Numbered from the stretch's first letter, positions 37,679 through 48,945 are shown. The stretch: 64,000 nt of DNA from Streptomyces sp. SPB074 (GCF_000154905.1 NZ_GG770539.1:1293239-1357238); one strand, 5' to 3'. The notes: generated from the sequence alone by a model not told the origin. Numbers and translations: made by a program.

Positions 37679-37890
37679 GCTTGACTTCCCTCGCCGAGCG
37701 AGCGTCCATGGTCGTGGCCGACGACCCGAGCGGGCTCACGGACCACCGTCAACCCGCTCGTGCCACGGCCCTGTTCGCCCGGGAGAACCGCGATGCGCAC
37801 GCGCCCGACGAACCCTGCGGACCGCACACACGGACCCGCACCCCGGCCGGGGACCTCAACCACGACATCCACACGGAACGAGGTTCCCTC

Positions 37891-38712
37891 ATGTCCGACA
37901 CCACGACCGACGGCACCCGTACACGCCACGCCGCCCCCGCCCCCGAGCCGCTCGCCCAGCTGACCGGCGCACCCGCCGCGATCTACACCGAACTGACCGG
38001 CCTCACCGAAAGCGCCACCGCCGCCGAACTCGCCCTCGCCGCCGGCCTGGGCCGCTCCACCACCGGAAAGGCCCTGACCACCCTGGAAGAGCACGGCCTG
38101 GCCGTACGCACCCCCGGCGGCCACGACGGCCCCCGCCGCACCCCCGACCACTGGCGCGCCGCCCCCACCCCCGAGACCAACGGCGACGACCCCCACAGTC
38201 AGGAACCCGCCAGCACCCAGCCGGAATCCCCCGACACGGACAGCCCGGAGCCGATCGAAAACAGCACGGCCGATGAGGATGCACCCGCCGACGGCACCAT
38301 GGACGCCCCCACCGCCCCGGCAACCGAGGCGCCGCAGGACGCCGAACACAGCGAGGGCGACGACACCGACGAGAACGAGCCGCCCACAGACGGCTCCAGC
38401 GACGGCTCGAAGAACGAAGACCCCCCTGCCCCGCAGACAGGCGCCGGGCGGCAGGCGACGCCGACGGAAGCGATCATCCTGCCGGGTGAGAAGAAGCGGC
38501 TCGCGCCCGGAGCACTACGGCACATGGTCATCGACCACCTCGAGGCGCATCCCGGCGAGGCGTTCACCGCTACCAAGATCAGCCGCATGATCGAGAAGTC
38601 CTCGGGCGCCATCGCCAACGCACTGGTCACCCTCGCTCGGCAGGGCATCGCCGAGCAAGTGAGCGACAAGCCGCGCACCTACCGTCTGGCGGCGCCGGAG
38701 GGCAACGGATAG
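37891..38712 (+). CDS. Winged-helix (MarR-like) DNA-binding protein of a mobile element
   Basis: 273 aa from the ATG at 37891; upstream in-frame starts exist but the nearby GGAACGAGGTTCCC favours this one. An N-terminal winged helix (about 15-75, TAAELALAAGLGRSTTGKAL), a long acidic Pro/Glu/Asp linker (about 85-195) and a second winged helix (about 205-270, TATKISRMIEKSSGAIANAL). Two helix-turn-helix domains joined by a disordered linker are typical of regulators on Streptomyces plasmids and integrative elements. The target is unknown. It is followed at once by a strong terminator. Confidence 0.75.
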   Translation: MSDTTTDGTRTRHAAPAPEPLAQLTGAPAAIYTELTGLTESATAAELALAAGLGRSTTGKALTTLEEHGLAVRTPGGHDGPRRTPDHWRAAPTPETNGDDPHSQEPASTQPESPDTDSPEPIENSTADEDAPADGTMDAPTAPATEAPQDAEHSEGDDTDENEPPTDGSSDGSKNEDPPAPQTGAGRQATPTEAIILPGEKKRLAPGALRHMVIDHLEAHPGEAFTATKISRMIEKSSGAIANALVTLARQGIAEQVSDKPRTYRLAAPEGNG

Positions 38713-38730
38713 CCGACCGGCCATAGCAAA

Positions 38731-38767
38731 CCGGGCTGGTTCCCACGGGGGTTGGGAACCAGCCCGG
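38731..38767 (+). terminator. Terminator hairpin, 15-base perfect stem
   Basis: CCGGGCTGGTTCCCA pairs with its complement across a 7-base loop, 18 bases after the winged-helix gene. Confidence 0.85.
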
Positions 38768-38913
38768 CTGCTGTGCGAGTGTTCCACACCAAACGCGTGA
38801 AGGCTGGGAGACCGAGGGTCTGTGGCTGGCTCAGCGCGGTCGCGGCTGTGCTGTCGGCAGCCATCGCTGTGTGTATGGCATGCCCGGCAGCAATCACTGC
38901 TGACGAACCGAGG

Positions 38914-39663
38914 TCAGCCTTCGGCGGCCCGTGGAAAGGACGGAATCGCTCCCAGAGACAGCGCGTCAGATACGTGCATCAGGCAGGCCGCCAGATCGTC
39001 ACAAGCCACTTCAGCCGCTTGCTTGGCCTTGCCAGGCAAGCGCAGCCGACGGACACGCTGCGGGTCGATGCTCATGCTGAACTCCACGATGTCGTGCCTG
39101 CGGCGCAGACTTGGAGGCTCGCGCAGTTCCGGCGACTTCATCAACTCAAGGATGATGAACAGTCTGGGCGATTCAGCAGCCTCCCACCAACGGGACCACT
39201 CCGGGGAATCTTCAATGAGATCTCTGAGTCGCTCGATCGATTTCTCGTAGATGGGCGGGATGGTGAAGTCTGATCCGAAGCGGACATCCAGCCAGCCTCC
39301 CCTTTCCGGCGATTCAGGAAGTCTCTGAAGGAATCCCAGTACCTCGGGTGCCGCCCGCTCGAGGAGAATTGACTCTTCGCAGTCCCACTCGCGTTCATGG
39401 AACTTTGCCGGCTCATTCAGAATGAGCGTGTACACACTCTTCCCGGCGGCCACGACCGCGCACGCTTCCGCTTCACCCAGGGGATTCCCGGCCTCTTCTG
39501 CCCGCCGACGGAGTTCGGAAAGGTGTTTTTCAAGGTACCGCTGAAACGCGACCACATCCTCGTCCTCTTCCCCCAGAAGCAGCTCATGGAGTTCATGAAC
39601 GGATGCCTCGTCGGCGCACCCTTCCAGCTCGTCGATGGCAGCCCAGAACTGGGATTCCTTCAC
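38914..39663 (-). CDS. Probable immunity protein of Rhs2 (DUF4240-like)
   Basis: 249 aa from a GTG with GAGAGGAA upstream. The N-terminus (MKESQFWAAIDELEG) and acidic helical follow-up (VVAFQRYLEKHLSELRRR) resemble DUF4240-type immunity proteins; the rest is soluble and acidic with no catalytic motif. It lies 70 bases behind the Rhs2 stop on the same strand, where polymorphic toxin loci keep the protector gene. Unlike Rhs1, a strong hairpin separates toxin and immunity, so it may need read-through or its own promoter. Confidence 0.72.
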   Translation of the reverse strand: MKESQFWAAIDELEGCADEASVHELHELLLGEEDEDVVAFQRYLEKHLSELRRRAEEAGNPLGEAEACAVVAAGKSVYTLILNEPAKFHEREWDCEESILLERAAPEVLGFLQRLPESPERGGWLDVRFGSDFTIPPIYEKSIERLRDLIEDSPEWSRWWEAAESPRLFIILELMKSPELREPPSLRRRHDIVEFSMSIDPQRVRRLRLPGKAKQAAEVACDDLAACLMHVSDALSLGAIPSFPRAAEG

Positions 39664-39686
39664 GGTTCGTTCCTCTCAGATGTCCG

Positions 39687-39718
39687 TGGGGGTGCCCCGG
39701 CGAGCCGGGGCACCCCCA
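39687..39718 (-). terminator. Hairpin between the Rhs2 toxin and its immunity gene
   Basis: A 15-base perfect stem (TGGGGGTGCCCCGGC and its complement) with only GA between the arms, 16 bases after the Rhs2 stop. It looks like a terminator or attenuator that limits read-through into the immunity gene, or an RNA-stability element. Confidence 0.75.
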
Positions 39719-39733
39719 TTCAACTCCGTCGGA

Positions 39734-42700
39734 TCAGCGGCAACTCTTCAGCTGCCCGGGCGGGCAGTGCCCGTGGTGAGCAACGTACTTCGTGATCTTC
39801 ATGGCTTCCCACGCTCGGGCGTTGTACCACCCTTTGCCACGCCAGATCATCTTATAGCCGCACGCCCTGTTGTAATACCTCTCGCATGTTCTCAGCTGCG
39901 ACTTGGGGCGACTGTTCCCTGCTCTGGTGATTCCATACTTGTAGATCCTTCCGCCTTTCTTGCGGTAGATCTTGTAGCCCCAGTAGGTCTTGTTCTTGTA
40001 TTTCTTCGCCGTCTTGGATTTCTTGTCCGGCCAGGGAACTTTCACACCGGTTCCCGAGACGGTGACCGTGCAGCCGAAGATGTGGCAGATCCATGCTGTG
40101 GCGGACGCGGCGACCAGTGCGATGAGTGCTGTGATGGCCCATTCCGCCGCGATGAAGACCGGGATGGCGATGACGAAGCGTCCGTCCAGGTCGTAGGCGT
40201 TGACGGGGTCGGCCGGGTACACGTACGCGTTGGTGTTGCCGCCGTAGACCGGGTCGGTCTGCAGGAAGCGGCCTGTGTCGGAGCTGTAGAGGCGGCTGCC
40301 CATGAGGGTGATGCCGCTGAGTGTGTCGGCCGATCTCTGGTAGCCGCCGAGCCAGCCGTACGTGGCGCCTGCGGTGCCGTCGAGCGTGTTGCCGTACTCG
40401 TCGTAGCGCTGGACTTCTGCCGCCTTCGTGTCGTCCAGCGGGAGCCGGACGGCGACGTCACCGTGCAGGGTGGTCAGCTGCAGGACCGTGTCTCCGGTGG
40501 CGGAGGTGATCGCAGCGAGTCCGCCCGTGGGAGCGGTGACGTTGCGGGTCACGGTGCCGTCCGAGCCCTTGCTCCAGGTGGGACTGTCGCCGCTGGAACC
40601 GTAGTGGCTGGTGTCGGTCGACGACGTGGTCCAGGTGCCGTCGTCGGCCTTGGCCTGCGTGACAGCCTTGTGGAGACGTCCGACGGCATCCAGAGACCAG
40701 GTCTTGCGACTTGTGCCGACGGTTTCCGAGTGGACCAGGTCGTTGGTGTAGTACGTCAGCGTGGTGTCGCCGGTCTTGGTGGTGCGGCCGAAGGCGTCGT
40801 ACGCGGTGCCGTCGGCAATCAGGCGGTCGGCGCTGTCGTAGGAGTAGGCGGTGGTGTCGCTGGTCGCGTCATCGGTGCTGCTGTCGCAGTCGTCGGAGGC
40901 GGTGGCCAGCTGGGTGCGGTTGCTGTTCGTGTCGAAGATGTAGGCGCGGGTGGTGCAGCCGCCGGCCGTGGTGTCGGCGGCCCGGGTCAGGCGGCCGACG
41001 CTGTCGTAGGTGTAGTCCGTGTCGGTGGTGGAACCGTCGGTCTGGCTGTGACCGGCCTGCTGTCCGTGCACCGTGTAGGACGCGGAGTCGGACAGGACGG
41101 TCGTGCCGTCGGCGTCGGTGTACTCCTTCGCGGTGACCGTGCCCTCGGTGTTCGTGGTGACGGCCAGGGTGTGGCCGCCGGGCAGGGACTCGGTGGTGAG
41201 CGTGCCGTCGGCGTCGTAGGAGGCGCTGAAGGTGCCTGCGACCGAATCAGTGAGGGTCTTGACCTGATCGGCTTTGTCGTAGGTGTAGGTCGTGGTGGAC
41301 GGTGCCGAGTCGGTGACCTTCACGACGCGGTCGAGCTTGTCGTAGGCGGCCGTGGTGGTGTTGCCGGTGCCGTCCTCGTAGGTGACCTGTCGGCCGAGGT
41401 CGTCGAACCCGTAGGAGACGGTCTGTCCGCCTGAGCGGATCGCTGTGACCTTGCCGGTGGTGCTGCTGTAGATGTACTCGGTTGCGGGTGTGTTCTCGCC
41501 GGTGCCGCCGGTGACCGTCAGGTTCGTGGTTCGGCCGGCCGCGTCGGTCGTGGTGGTCGTGGTGCGGGTAACGCTGTTGGAGGTCTCCTTCTTGGTCGCT
41601 ACCTGTCCCCACCGGTCGTAGGTGTAGACGGTGGTGACCAGTTCGCTCGGGTTGCCTCCGCCGCCGGTGATCGTGGCGGCCGGTGCGGTCCGGCACAGCA
41701 GTCCCGCCCACTCGGGCCGGTTGGCACAGGTGCCACTGCCGTCTGCGGTGTAGTAGTCGTACGTGAGAGTGCCGGCGTCCGAGCCCGTGGAGGCGGCCAG
41801 GCGTGTGGAGGCGGCCCGTCCGTCGGAGTCGTACGTCGTGGCCGTGGTCAGTGCCTTGCCGTTCGGGTCCTCGATGGCAGCCGTCTGGTGGCCGTTGGAC
41901 CAGTCATAACGAGTAGCCCAGGTGCGGCTGTCCGCGTCCTTCGCGTAACCCTCGACGTATGCCCCTGTCGTGGTGGATGTCGCCAGGCCGGAGACCGCGG
42001 CATCGTCCGGCCGCCCCTCGTCGTACGCGTACGACATGTGCCTGCGTGCCAGGACTGCGGTTCCCGCGGGCAAGGTCGCCTCGCTGGCCGTGCCCGCCAG
42101 GTCCGCGGACAGAGTGACCAGGCGCAAGGGTCCGTATTCGTCGGTGAGTTCCTCACCGTCCGCCGAGTACACCGAGACATCGGCGAGGAAGTCTGCCCGC
42201 TCGGCGGTGGACAGTTCGGTCAGGCCCAGTTCGGCGAGCTTGGCCGCGGCACCGTCGGCGGTGCCCAGTGCCAGTTCACGGTTGGCGGCGGACAGTACGG
42301 CCACGGTGTTTCCGTAGACGTCGTACTCGGTGACGTCCAGTGCGCCGCCGGCGGAGGCCGTGTTGGTCTCGTCTCCGTTGGCGTTGACATAGGTGACAGT
42401 GGCGCGTTCGTAGGCGGCGGCACTCAGGTCGCTGCCGGTGCTGGATGAAGGTGTGGTGTCGGCGGGGAAGACGGCGGTGGCGTCCGTGGGCGCTTCGTCC
42501 TGGGCCCACGTGGCGACCCTGTCCTTGTCCATCTGGTACGGCGCTTTGTCCCCGGACAGCGGCACGTCGTACACCACGGTCGTGGCCGCGGTGCCGGAGG
42601 TGGTCGTCTTCGAGCCTTCCGCCAGCGCGGGACGGGACGCCTTGAGCAGCATGCCCGCACCGGCCGTCAGCGCGGAACCGGCCTTGCCGTAGGTGAAGGT

Positions 42701-45700
42701 CCATGGCAGCTCACCGGGATCCGTGAGGGTCTGGACGCGGCCGTCGGCGTCGTAGGTGTAGGTGGTCTTCAGCGCGGGGCTGATGCGGGGGTCCCACACC
42801 TGGCGCAGACGACCGGAGGAGCCGTAGACGTACTGGGCGACCGTCTCGGCCGTAGCCTTGTTGGCCCCGGGATCGGCAGTCCACAGTTTGATGGCCTGAA
42901 CCTGGTCCTTGTAGTTCCCCAGGGAGCTGTCGGTGGCCGTGGTGGAGTCGGCGTATACGTACTCGAGGACCCGGCAGCCCTTGGTCGACGGCTCTGTCTG
43001 GCAGGTCGACGCTTGCACCGCGCCGTCGGGCGCGACCACGTACTTGGGCCGTGTCAGCGTGTTACCGCCGACCGTGACTGTCTCCGAGGCCACCGTGATG
43101 GTGGAGTCGTCGACCGCGGCCGCGCTCGAGGCGAAGGTCCACGTCGAGGCGCTGCTGTCCGCCTTGGCGAACACCGTCACGTTCGCGTCGGTGTCCGTCA
43201 GAGTGAACTTGTTGCCGGACAGGTTGCCGGTCAGCGTCAGGCCATCTGCGTCTGCTTCGGGTCCCCAGCCGCCACCGCTGGTCGCGGTGAAGGCGATCGC
43301 GCTGCCGTCAGCGGCCAGCAGTTCTACTGAGGTGTCCGAGGTCTTTCGGATCTGCGTGTGATCGCCGTCCGCCGTGTCGCCGACCACGGAGGAGGTCCAG
43401 CCCGGGCCGAAGATCTCGGCCATGCCCTCGTCGTCCGTGTTGTTGGCACGGGAGGAGAACGTCCGCTCCACTGCGCTGTTGAACGCCTCGGCGTCGGTCT
43501 GGGACAGTGTCAAGTCACCGGTGAGGAGGTTCACTTCACCGGGCCCGACTTCGCTGGAGGCCGCATAGCCGGCGTCGCGGTCGAGGGTTACGTCGACCGT
43601 CTGCGAGTGCCCGGTGCTCGTGCCGTCGCTGAACGCGGCCCGCAGCTCGACCACTCCGTCCTCGTCCAGCGAATCGGTTACGTTCCACACGAGCTTGGTG
43701 GCGGTGCCGTCGGTAACCTTCACCGGCCACGAGGTGACCGCGTCACCCGAGGCGGTTACGTCGCCGACTGGGACGGCGTGCCAGGAGTCCTCCTCACCGC
43801 GGCGGTACTGCCAGGTCACTCCTGTGTAGGAGGTGAGGCCCTTGGCGGACAGGGTCAGGCGGCGGGCGGTGTCGTCGCCGTCCTGCGGGGAGAGGATCGC
43901 GGCGCCGTCAGCGCCGACACCGAAGGAGTACGCGGTGGTGGTTGCGGAAAGGTTTCCCCCGGAGTCGACGGTCTTGGCGTACAGGGTGTGCCAGCCGTTG
44001 GCCGGGTTGATGCTGATGGTCAGTTTGTCGCCGCCGGTGCCGTTGGTGGTGTCCAGCTTCCTGTTCGGCATGGACGTGTCGTCCAGGCCCCAGTGGTAGC
44101 CCGCGCCGTCGGTGGAATCCGTGTCCACGGTGCAGGACACGGCGCCGTCGGCCTTCGCCATCCAGCCGTTCTCCTCGTACGTGTCGCAGGAGACTGCCGG
44201 GGCATTCGGTTTGGCGGTGTTCAGCACAAACGTCGTGTAGCCGGTCCAAGAGCCGTAGTCGGTGGCGTCGTATGCCCGCACCCGGTAGCGCAGGTGCTTG
44301 CCCGCCGGCAGCGCGCTGGCAGAGGGCACGGTCAGTTTCGCCGTCGAGCCGGAGGACACCGCGGAGCTGGTGCCGGTGTAGGTGTAGGTGGTGTCCGCGT
44401 ACGCCGGGTCGGCAGTGATCTCGAACTGGGCCTTGGCGTTCGAGCCGTCCGGGTCGGTCACCTTCGCGGACAGCGTCGGGGTGAGCGAGGTGACGTACCG
44501 ATTGCCGTTGTAGGCGTTGACCTGCGACGGCGAGATCGCCAACGAACTCGGCTTTGCCGGGTACGAGTTGTACGTCACGGTCAGGTGCGGCTCGGTCGAG
44601 CCGTCACCGGAGACGTAGTTCGCCGACCGGAAGCGCCGCCAGGTGTAGGAGTCGGTCTCGGACGCGCCCGCGATCCGCAGACCGTAGTTGGACGAGCCGT
44701 CCGCCCACGCCTGCACGATGGCGTCGATGTCGAAGTTCATCGTGCCGGCCGGGCAGTCAGTGCTCGAATAGCCCTTGGCCGCAGTGTTCGTCACCGCACC
44801 CGTGGCCGTGGTGGACGGCTGAGCGGACCAGGTGATGTCCGACGACGACCACGACGAGGTGATCCGCCGCACCTGCGTGCCCGCCCCGGTGGTCTGGCAG
44901 GTCGAGGAGTAGTACGAGTACAGCGCCAGGTTCGTGTCGGTGATGTGCTTGCCCTTGAACGCTGACACATCGAACTTCAGATACGAGCGCGCCTTCGTAG
45001 TGCCCGCGTCGTACGTACCCGACTTCAGCTCGGTCGACGAGACCTGCGAGTCGGTGTAGTTGGTGGCCACCCAAGTGTCCGTGGTGACCGCCAGGGTCGA
45101 GGTCGGGTCCACGGTCACCGGATAGGTCAGATCCTGCGTGAAGTAGTCGGCGTCCGGGGTCAGCACGAGCGTCTGGCTGCCGTCGGCGGCGGTCTCGACC
45201 TTCGTCGCTACCTTCGCCTGATGCTCGGACTCGCCGGAAGCGTCGCCCTTGGAGGAGTCCCACATCATCGGCGCCGGCGCCTCGGCCACCAGCTTGCCGT
45301 CGGAGTCCTTGAGAAGCAGATGGCCCGAGTCGGCCACAGACAGCTCAATTCCCTTCAAATCCAAGGGAATGCGGTACTCCGGGGCCTCCTCCGGCGCGGT
45401 GTCCAGGAGCACGTTCTGGCTGAAACCCTGGGCCAGAGCCGTCACCGTCAGCGTCTGGTCGCCCCCCCAGGTCGTACGAGGCGGTGTCGCCCTTCACCGA
45501 CGGGGTCGGCAGCTTCGACTCCCAGCCCATGCCAAAGGACTTGTCGCCCTTGGCCACCGACGCCAGCGCCGTGTCCCCGCCGTCCGACACCTGGATATCG
45601 GCAGCCGTCACCTCCGGCTCCAGCACCGAGCCGCTGTCCGACAATGTGGTGTCGATGTCGCGCCAACTGCCGTCCACCTGCTGCCGGACCGGCCCGGCAT

Positions 45701-46034
45701 ACATGGACGTCTGCAGCTCACCGCTCGGCAGGGCGTACGTCGTTGACGTCTCCGTGCGCTCCGAGGTCACCTCGATCTTCCGGTCCTGCAGGCGGGCCAT
45801 CAAAAGTGCGGCCGCCACCGAATCCGCCGACGAAGCGGCCGACTTCGTATCCGAGGCCGCCGTCACCTCCGTGGTTCCCGAGTCCGCAGCGAACACCGCC
45901 CCGGACTCCAGCGACACCAGCGCCGTCTCGGCCGCGAGCACCACGGCAACCGCCAACGCCGTGCGTCCCAGCGCAGCGTGCGAGGGTCTTGCCCGCCCCC
46001 CTGAGCCCGGGACCCATCTCCCCTTGAGCCTCAT
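39734..46034 (-). pseudogene. Rhs2: secreted Rhs/YD-repeat toxin with GIY-YIG-like tip, frameshifted near its start
   Basis: The ATG at 46034 has AGGAG upstream and gives a signal peptide (about 1-49, ending VFA-ADSG). After about 188 codons the frame breaks at a G7 run (C7 at 45462-45468 on the plus strand). Removing one G rejoins it to 1903 codons from the other frame, about 2100 aa in all. Order: DNRLRE-like domain, Fn3/Ig-like part, long YD-repeat shell, Rhs core (GSRLYSSDTGRFLQTDPVYG), hydrophobic segment, then a basic tip. The tip (YWGYKIYRKKGGRIYKYGIT, an Arg in PKSQLRTCERYY, a Glu in NARAWEAMKI) looks like a compact GIY-YIG (URI-type) nuclease; tentative. No HINT domain. As given, the signal peptide and toxin are in different frames, so the toxin is silent unless this is a read error or slippage. 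Confidence 0.85.
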
Positions 46035-46165
46035 CACAACTCCTGTGATCACTCGACGGCGCACCATGAGCCGCCAAGGGGAGATCCAAGCGCAAATTTC
46101 TACGAAAGAAATCTTGTAGCTAGATCACAATCTTTACAAACCATCTCCACATTCCTTTAAGGGGG

Positions 46166-46249
46166 TTGACACGACAGACCGGAAGGCATACCCGCGGTCC
46201 CCGTGGGGAGGGAGATCGCGTTGACACTCTCGTACAAAATGCCTGATAC
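46166..46249 (+). promoter_or_regulatory. Two consensus-like sigma-70 (HrdB-type) promoters
   Basis: TTGACA at 46166 followed 17 bases later by TACCCG, and TTGACA at 46221 followed 17 bases later by TGATAC (46244-46249). The second is the better match. They point toward the nuclease cassette starting near 46636. Between 46250 and 46635 I see no certain gene. Confidence 0.45.
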
Positions 46250-46635
46250 GACGTCAGCCGTGGCGCGTCCGCGCTCGACGCCAGGCGCACCTCTTGGCTC
46301 CGCTGGGATCACGATTGTGATGCAGTCGTTAAACATCGAACGTCCCACGGACTCGGCGTTGATGGCGCCGACGAGCCCCTTGTGCGGCGGGCCATGATTC
46401 TCCGGCCAGGGTAAACGTGGCAGTTGATGGGTTCGTCTGACTGGCTGACGTCTGTTCGGCGTGCCTGGCCTCGAATTCATCCAACCGTGCAGGCCGGTGC
46501 AGCGACTCGGCCCGCTGTATGGACGTGCGGGTGGGCGAGAGACAGGTGGCCGGTCGCGGAGTCCCGCAAGGCCCGCTGCGCCCGGTCACACCCCGATGCG
46601 CCGCATGGCGGCCTGGTAGCTCTCGAGTACCAATG

Positions 46636-47554
46636 CGATCCGGGGCCACCATCCAGGCCCTGGATGTGCAGGAGGCGCACTTCGCGCTGCCGTGGTGCTT
46701 CGAGCGCGTTCTGATGAGCCGAGGCTCCCTCACCAAACAGCAGGACTGGAACGACACCGGCCTTGCGCTGGCCTTTCTCGACGACTTGCTCGCCTGGCAT
46801 CTGAAGCGTTGGGCGGAGTGCTGGCCGACCGTGCGCGCGGTCCTCAAAACACCTGGCCAGGTACCGGATCTGCGCGATCACGACGCCCTGGGCAGCTTCT
46901 GTGACCTCGTCGAAGAGGTCACAGGACCCAACGAACACGTCGCCCTGCTGCGCACTCTCATCCGGGAAGAGGATGAGCAGGCTATTGGCATGACGTGACA
47001 TCGACTTCGCCGTCAGTGCTGGGTTGGTCGAGCGGTCCCAGGTCGTCGCCACCAGCGACAAGAAACTCCTCTTTACACCACACCTGCATCGAGACCCGTT
47101 CTGTACCGACCCCCGCGACCCATCCGGCCACATCCGTCAGCTCGTCGGCAGCATGATCTACGCATCGACGTTCGCGTCCTGGAAGCTCAATAGCCCAGGC
47201 GCGTTCCTGTACACCCTCATCCGCGATGGAGAAGCCGGCCGCCACGAGCGCATCGCGGAGGACTACGCGATGCTCGAAACCGCTGGAACCATCGAAGTCG
47301 TAGGCGACGGCCGCAATGCTCGGATGCGCCTGCTGCAGGCCGACGTCGCGGAGCAAGCGCTCGCGATCCTCGACGCACGCGGGAACACCGCTGGGGGCGA
47401 GAACACGACTTTTGCCGGGATCGGCGAGCAACGCTCGTACAACCACCTGGAACGCGAGCGCGCCCAGGTCGCCACCGCAGTCGTATTGGACGACGCCGAC
47501 TCGCGGCGGTTCATGTCAGCACTGCGCGACACGACGGCCCGGAGGAACTTCTAG
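46636..47554 (+). pseudogene. Uncharacterised first gene of a two-gene nuclease cassette, frameshifted
   Basis: The ATG at 46636 is the best start I can support. About 118 codons run to a TGA at 46996-46998; protein-like sequence resumes one frame over at once (RDIDFAVSAGLVERSQVVA) and continues about 185 codons to 47554. The two parts join if one base near 46991-46996 is removed, giving about 305 aa. It is soluble and helical, rich in Asp, Glu, Leu and Trp (FLDDLLAWHLKRWAECW; IYASTFASWKLNSPGAFLY); no family recognised. Its stop overlaps by one base the GTG of a PD-(D/E)XK gene, so the two were co-translated. It may be a regulator or recognition subunit. Also possible: an N-terminal piece is missing upstream. 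Confidence 0.5.
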
Positions 47555-48807
47555 TGGCGGCGACCCAGGCGAACCGCGCTCGTCCCGAGGACCCAGGCGC
47601 GGACCTGGAGCGGCGGGTGGGACGCCTCGAGTTCGCTGAGGGCGCCCTAGCTCGCCTGCGGGTCCCGTTGCGGGTAGCCGCCGACCGGGGGCGCGACATC
47701 CTGACCGACCTTGACGTGCTCGCGGTCGACATCGACGGCCGGCTGCGGACGAGCTTGTCCGTTTTGGAATGCAAGACCACCAAGGGACAGGCTGGCGAGC
47801 CGGATCGGCTGTTGTGGCTCTCCGGACTGCAGCGCCTGACTGGCACCCAACGAGCCGTCCTCGTTCGCCAAACCATCACCCGCCGGGGTCGGGCCATCGC
47901 CCAGGCGCTGGATCTGCAGATTATGGACATGCAGACCCTCGCCTCCAGGGAGGAGGGCCACGCCTGGGTACCCGAACGATTCGCCCATATCCAGGGCATG
48001 GGCTGTGAACAGGCGGAACGTCGCACTGACACGCAGCTCAAGGGACTCAAAAACATCCCCGGTGGACTGGTGGCGTTTCTGCGTGCCGATAGCCTGCTGG
48101 CCGACTCGCCCGAATGTCTTAACGCGCTGGTTGCGCTGAACTCCGCTACACGCCAGGGCGTTGTCCCGAATCCGACCTGACAGATCCTGGCCAGCCACGC
48201 CCTGATCGTGCTGTTGTTGGCCTCAATCCGCGACGCCTCCCGCCTGGATGTTGTCACGGCCAGCGACCTGAAGGAACGGGCCGCCCGCGCGGTCACCCTC
48301 GGAGATCCCGACAACAGCCAGATCCTGGCAATTCTCAGCCAGGCAGACGAACTCGTCCAACACCAAGTCCGGAGCATCCACGACAGCTACACCAAGGGCG
48401 GCGCTACCCGGCAGGACATCGCCGTCGCCAGCCTCAAATCCATTGTCGCCGAAGTACCCGAGTGGCTTGACCGCTACATCGACCTGGTCACCAAGCTGCG
48501 AGCCAACCCCGCGATTGCGCGGGACCTCGTCCAAACCGCCGAACTGGCTTGCTTCGACGCATGCTGCGGCGACCTCGCCTACACCGAGGCCGCCTTCGAC
48601 CATCTGTTCACCCCTGAACACAGGTATCTCTTGGTGACGGCTATCAAGGTGCTGCGCGACATCATCGGCGACCAGCTCGCCGACGCAATAGGAGAATTCG
48701 ACGACCTGGACTTCCGCCGGGCCGCGCCGACCATCCCCGATCGGTCTGCCGTGCAAGCTGAGTCCGCCATCCCCAAGCTCGCGCACGAGGCTCGCCCCGC
48801 CGAATAG
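47554..48807 (+). pseudogene. PD-(D/E)XK nuclease-like protein split by an in-frame TGA
   Basis: 418 codons from a GTG. Residues 48-76 carry a restriction-nuclease-type core: D52/D54 in ILTDLDVLAVD, E72 and K74 in SVLECKTTKG, spaced as in Mrr/Holliday-junction-resolvase folds. A TGA (48178-48180, codon 209) interrupts the frame, which then continues without a shift for another 209 codons of helical sequence (ASHALIVLLLASIRDASRL and onward). A CGA or TGG to TGA change would explain it. Family relatives act on DNA in restriction, repair or phage defence. Coupled to the upstream unknown gene. I infer a decayed two-gene defence or DNA-processing system; the split may also mark two real genes. Confidence 0.55.
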
Positions 48808-48945
48808 CGTCGTACCGGCTAAAAGTTGCTTGGACTATCCCTGGCCTTGGCATCGGTGCCCGGCTTGGCCGAAGCCGCAGCGTCATCAAGGACTCGGCAG
48901 GCCAAGGCCCTTCTGCGGACTACTTAACGTGACAGGGCATGCTTA

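Noticed and set aside
46157-46480. Minus-strand ORF with protein-like composition before the nuclease cassette
   Set aside because: No ribosome site, no family, and it overlaps plausible promoters on the other strand.
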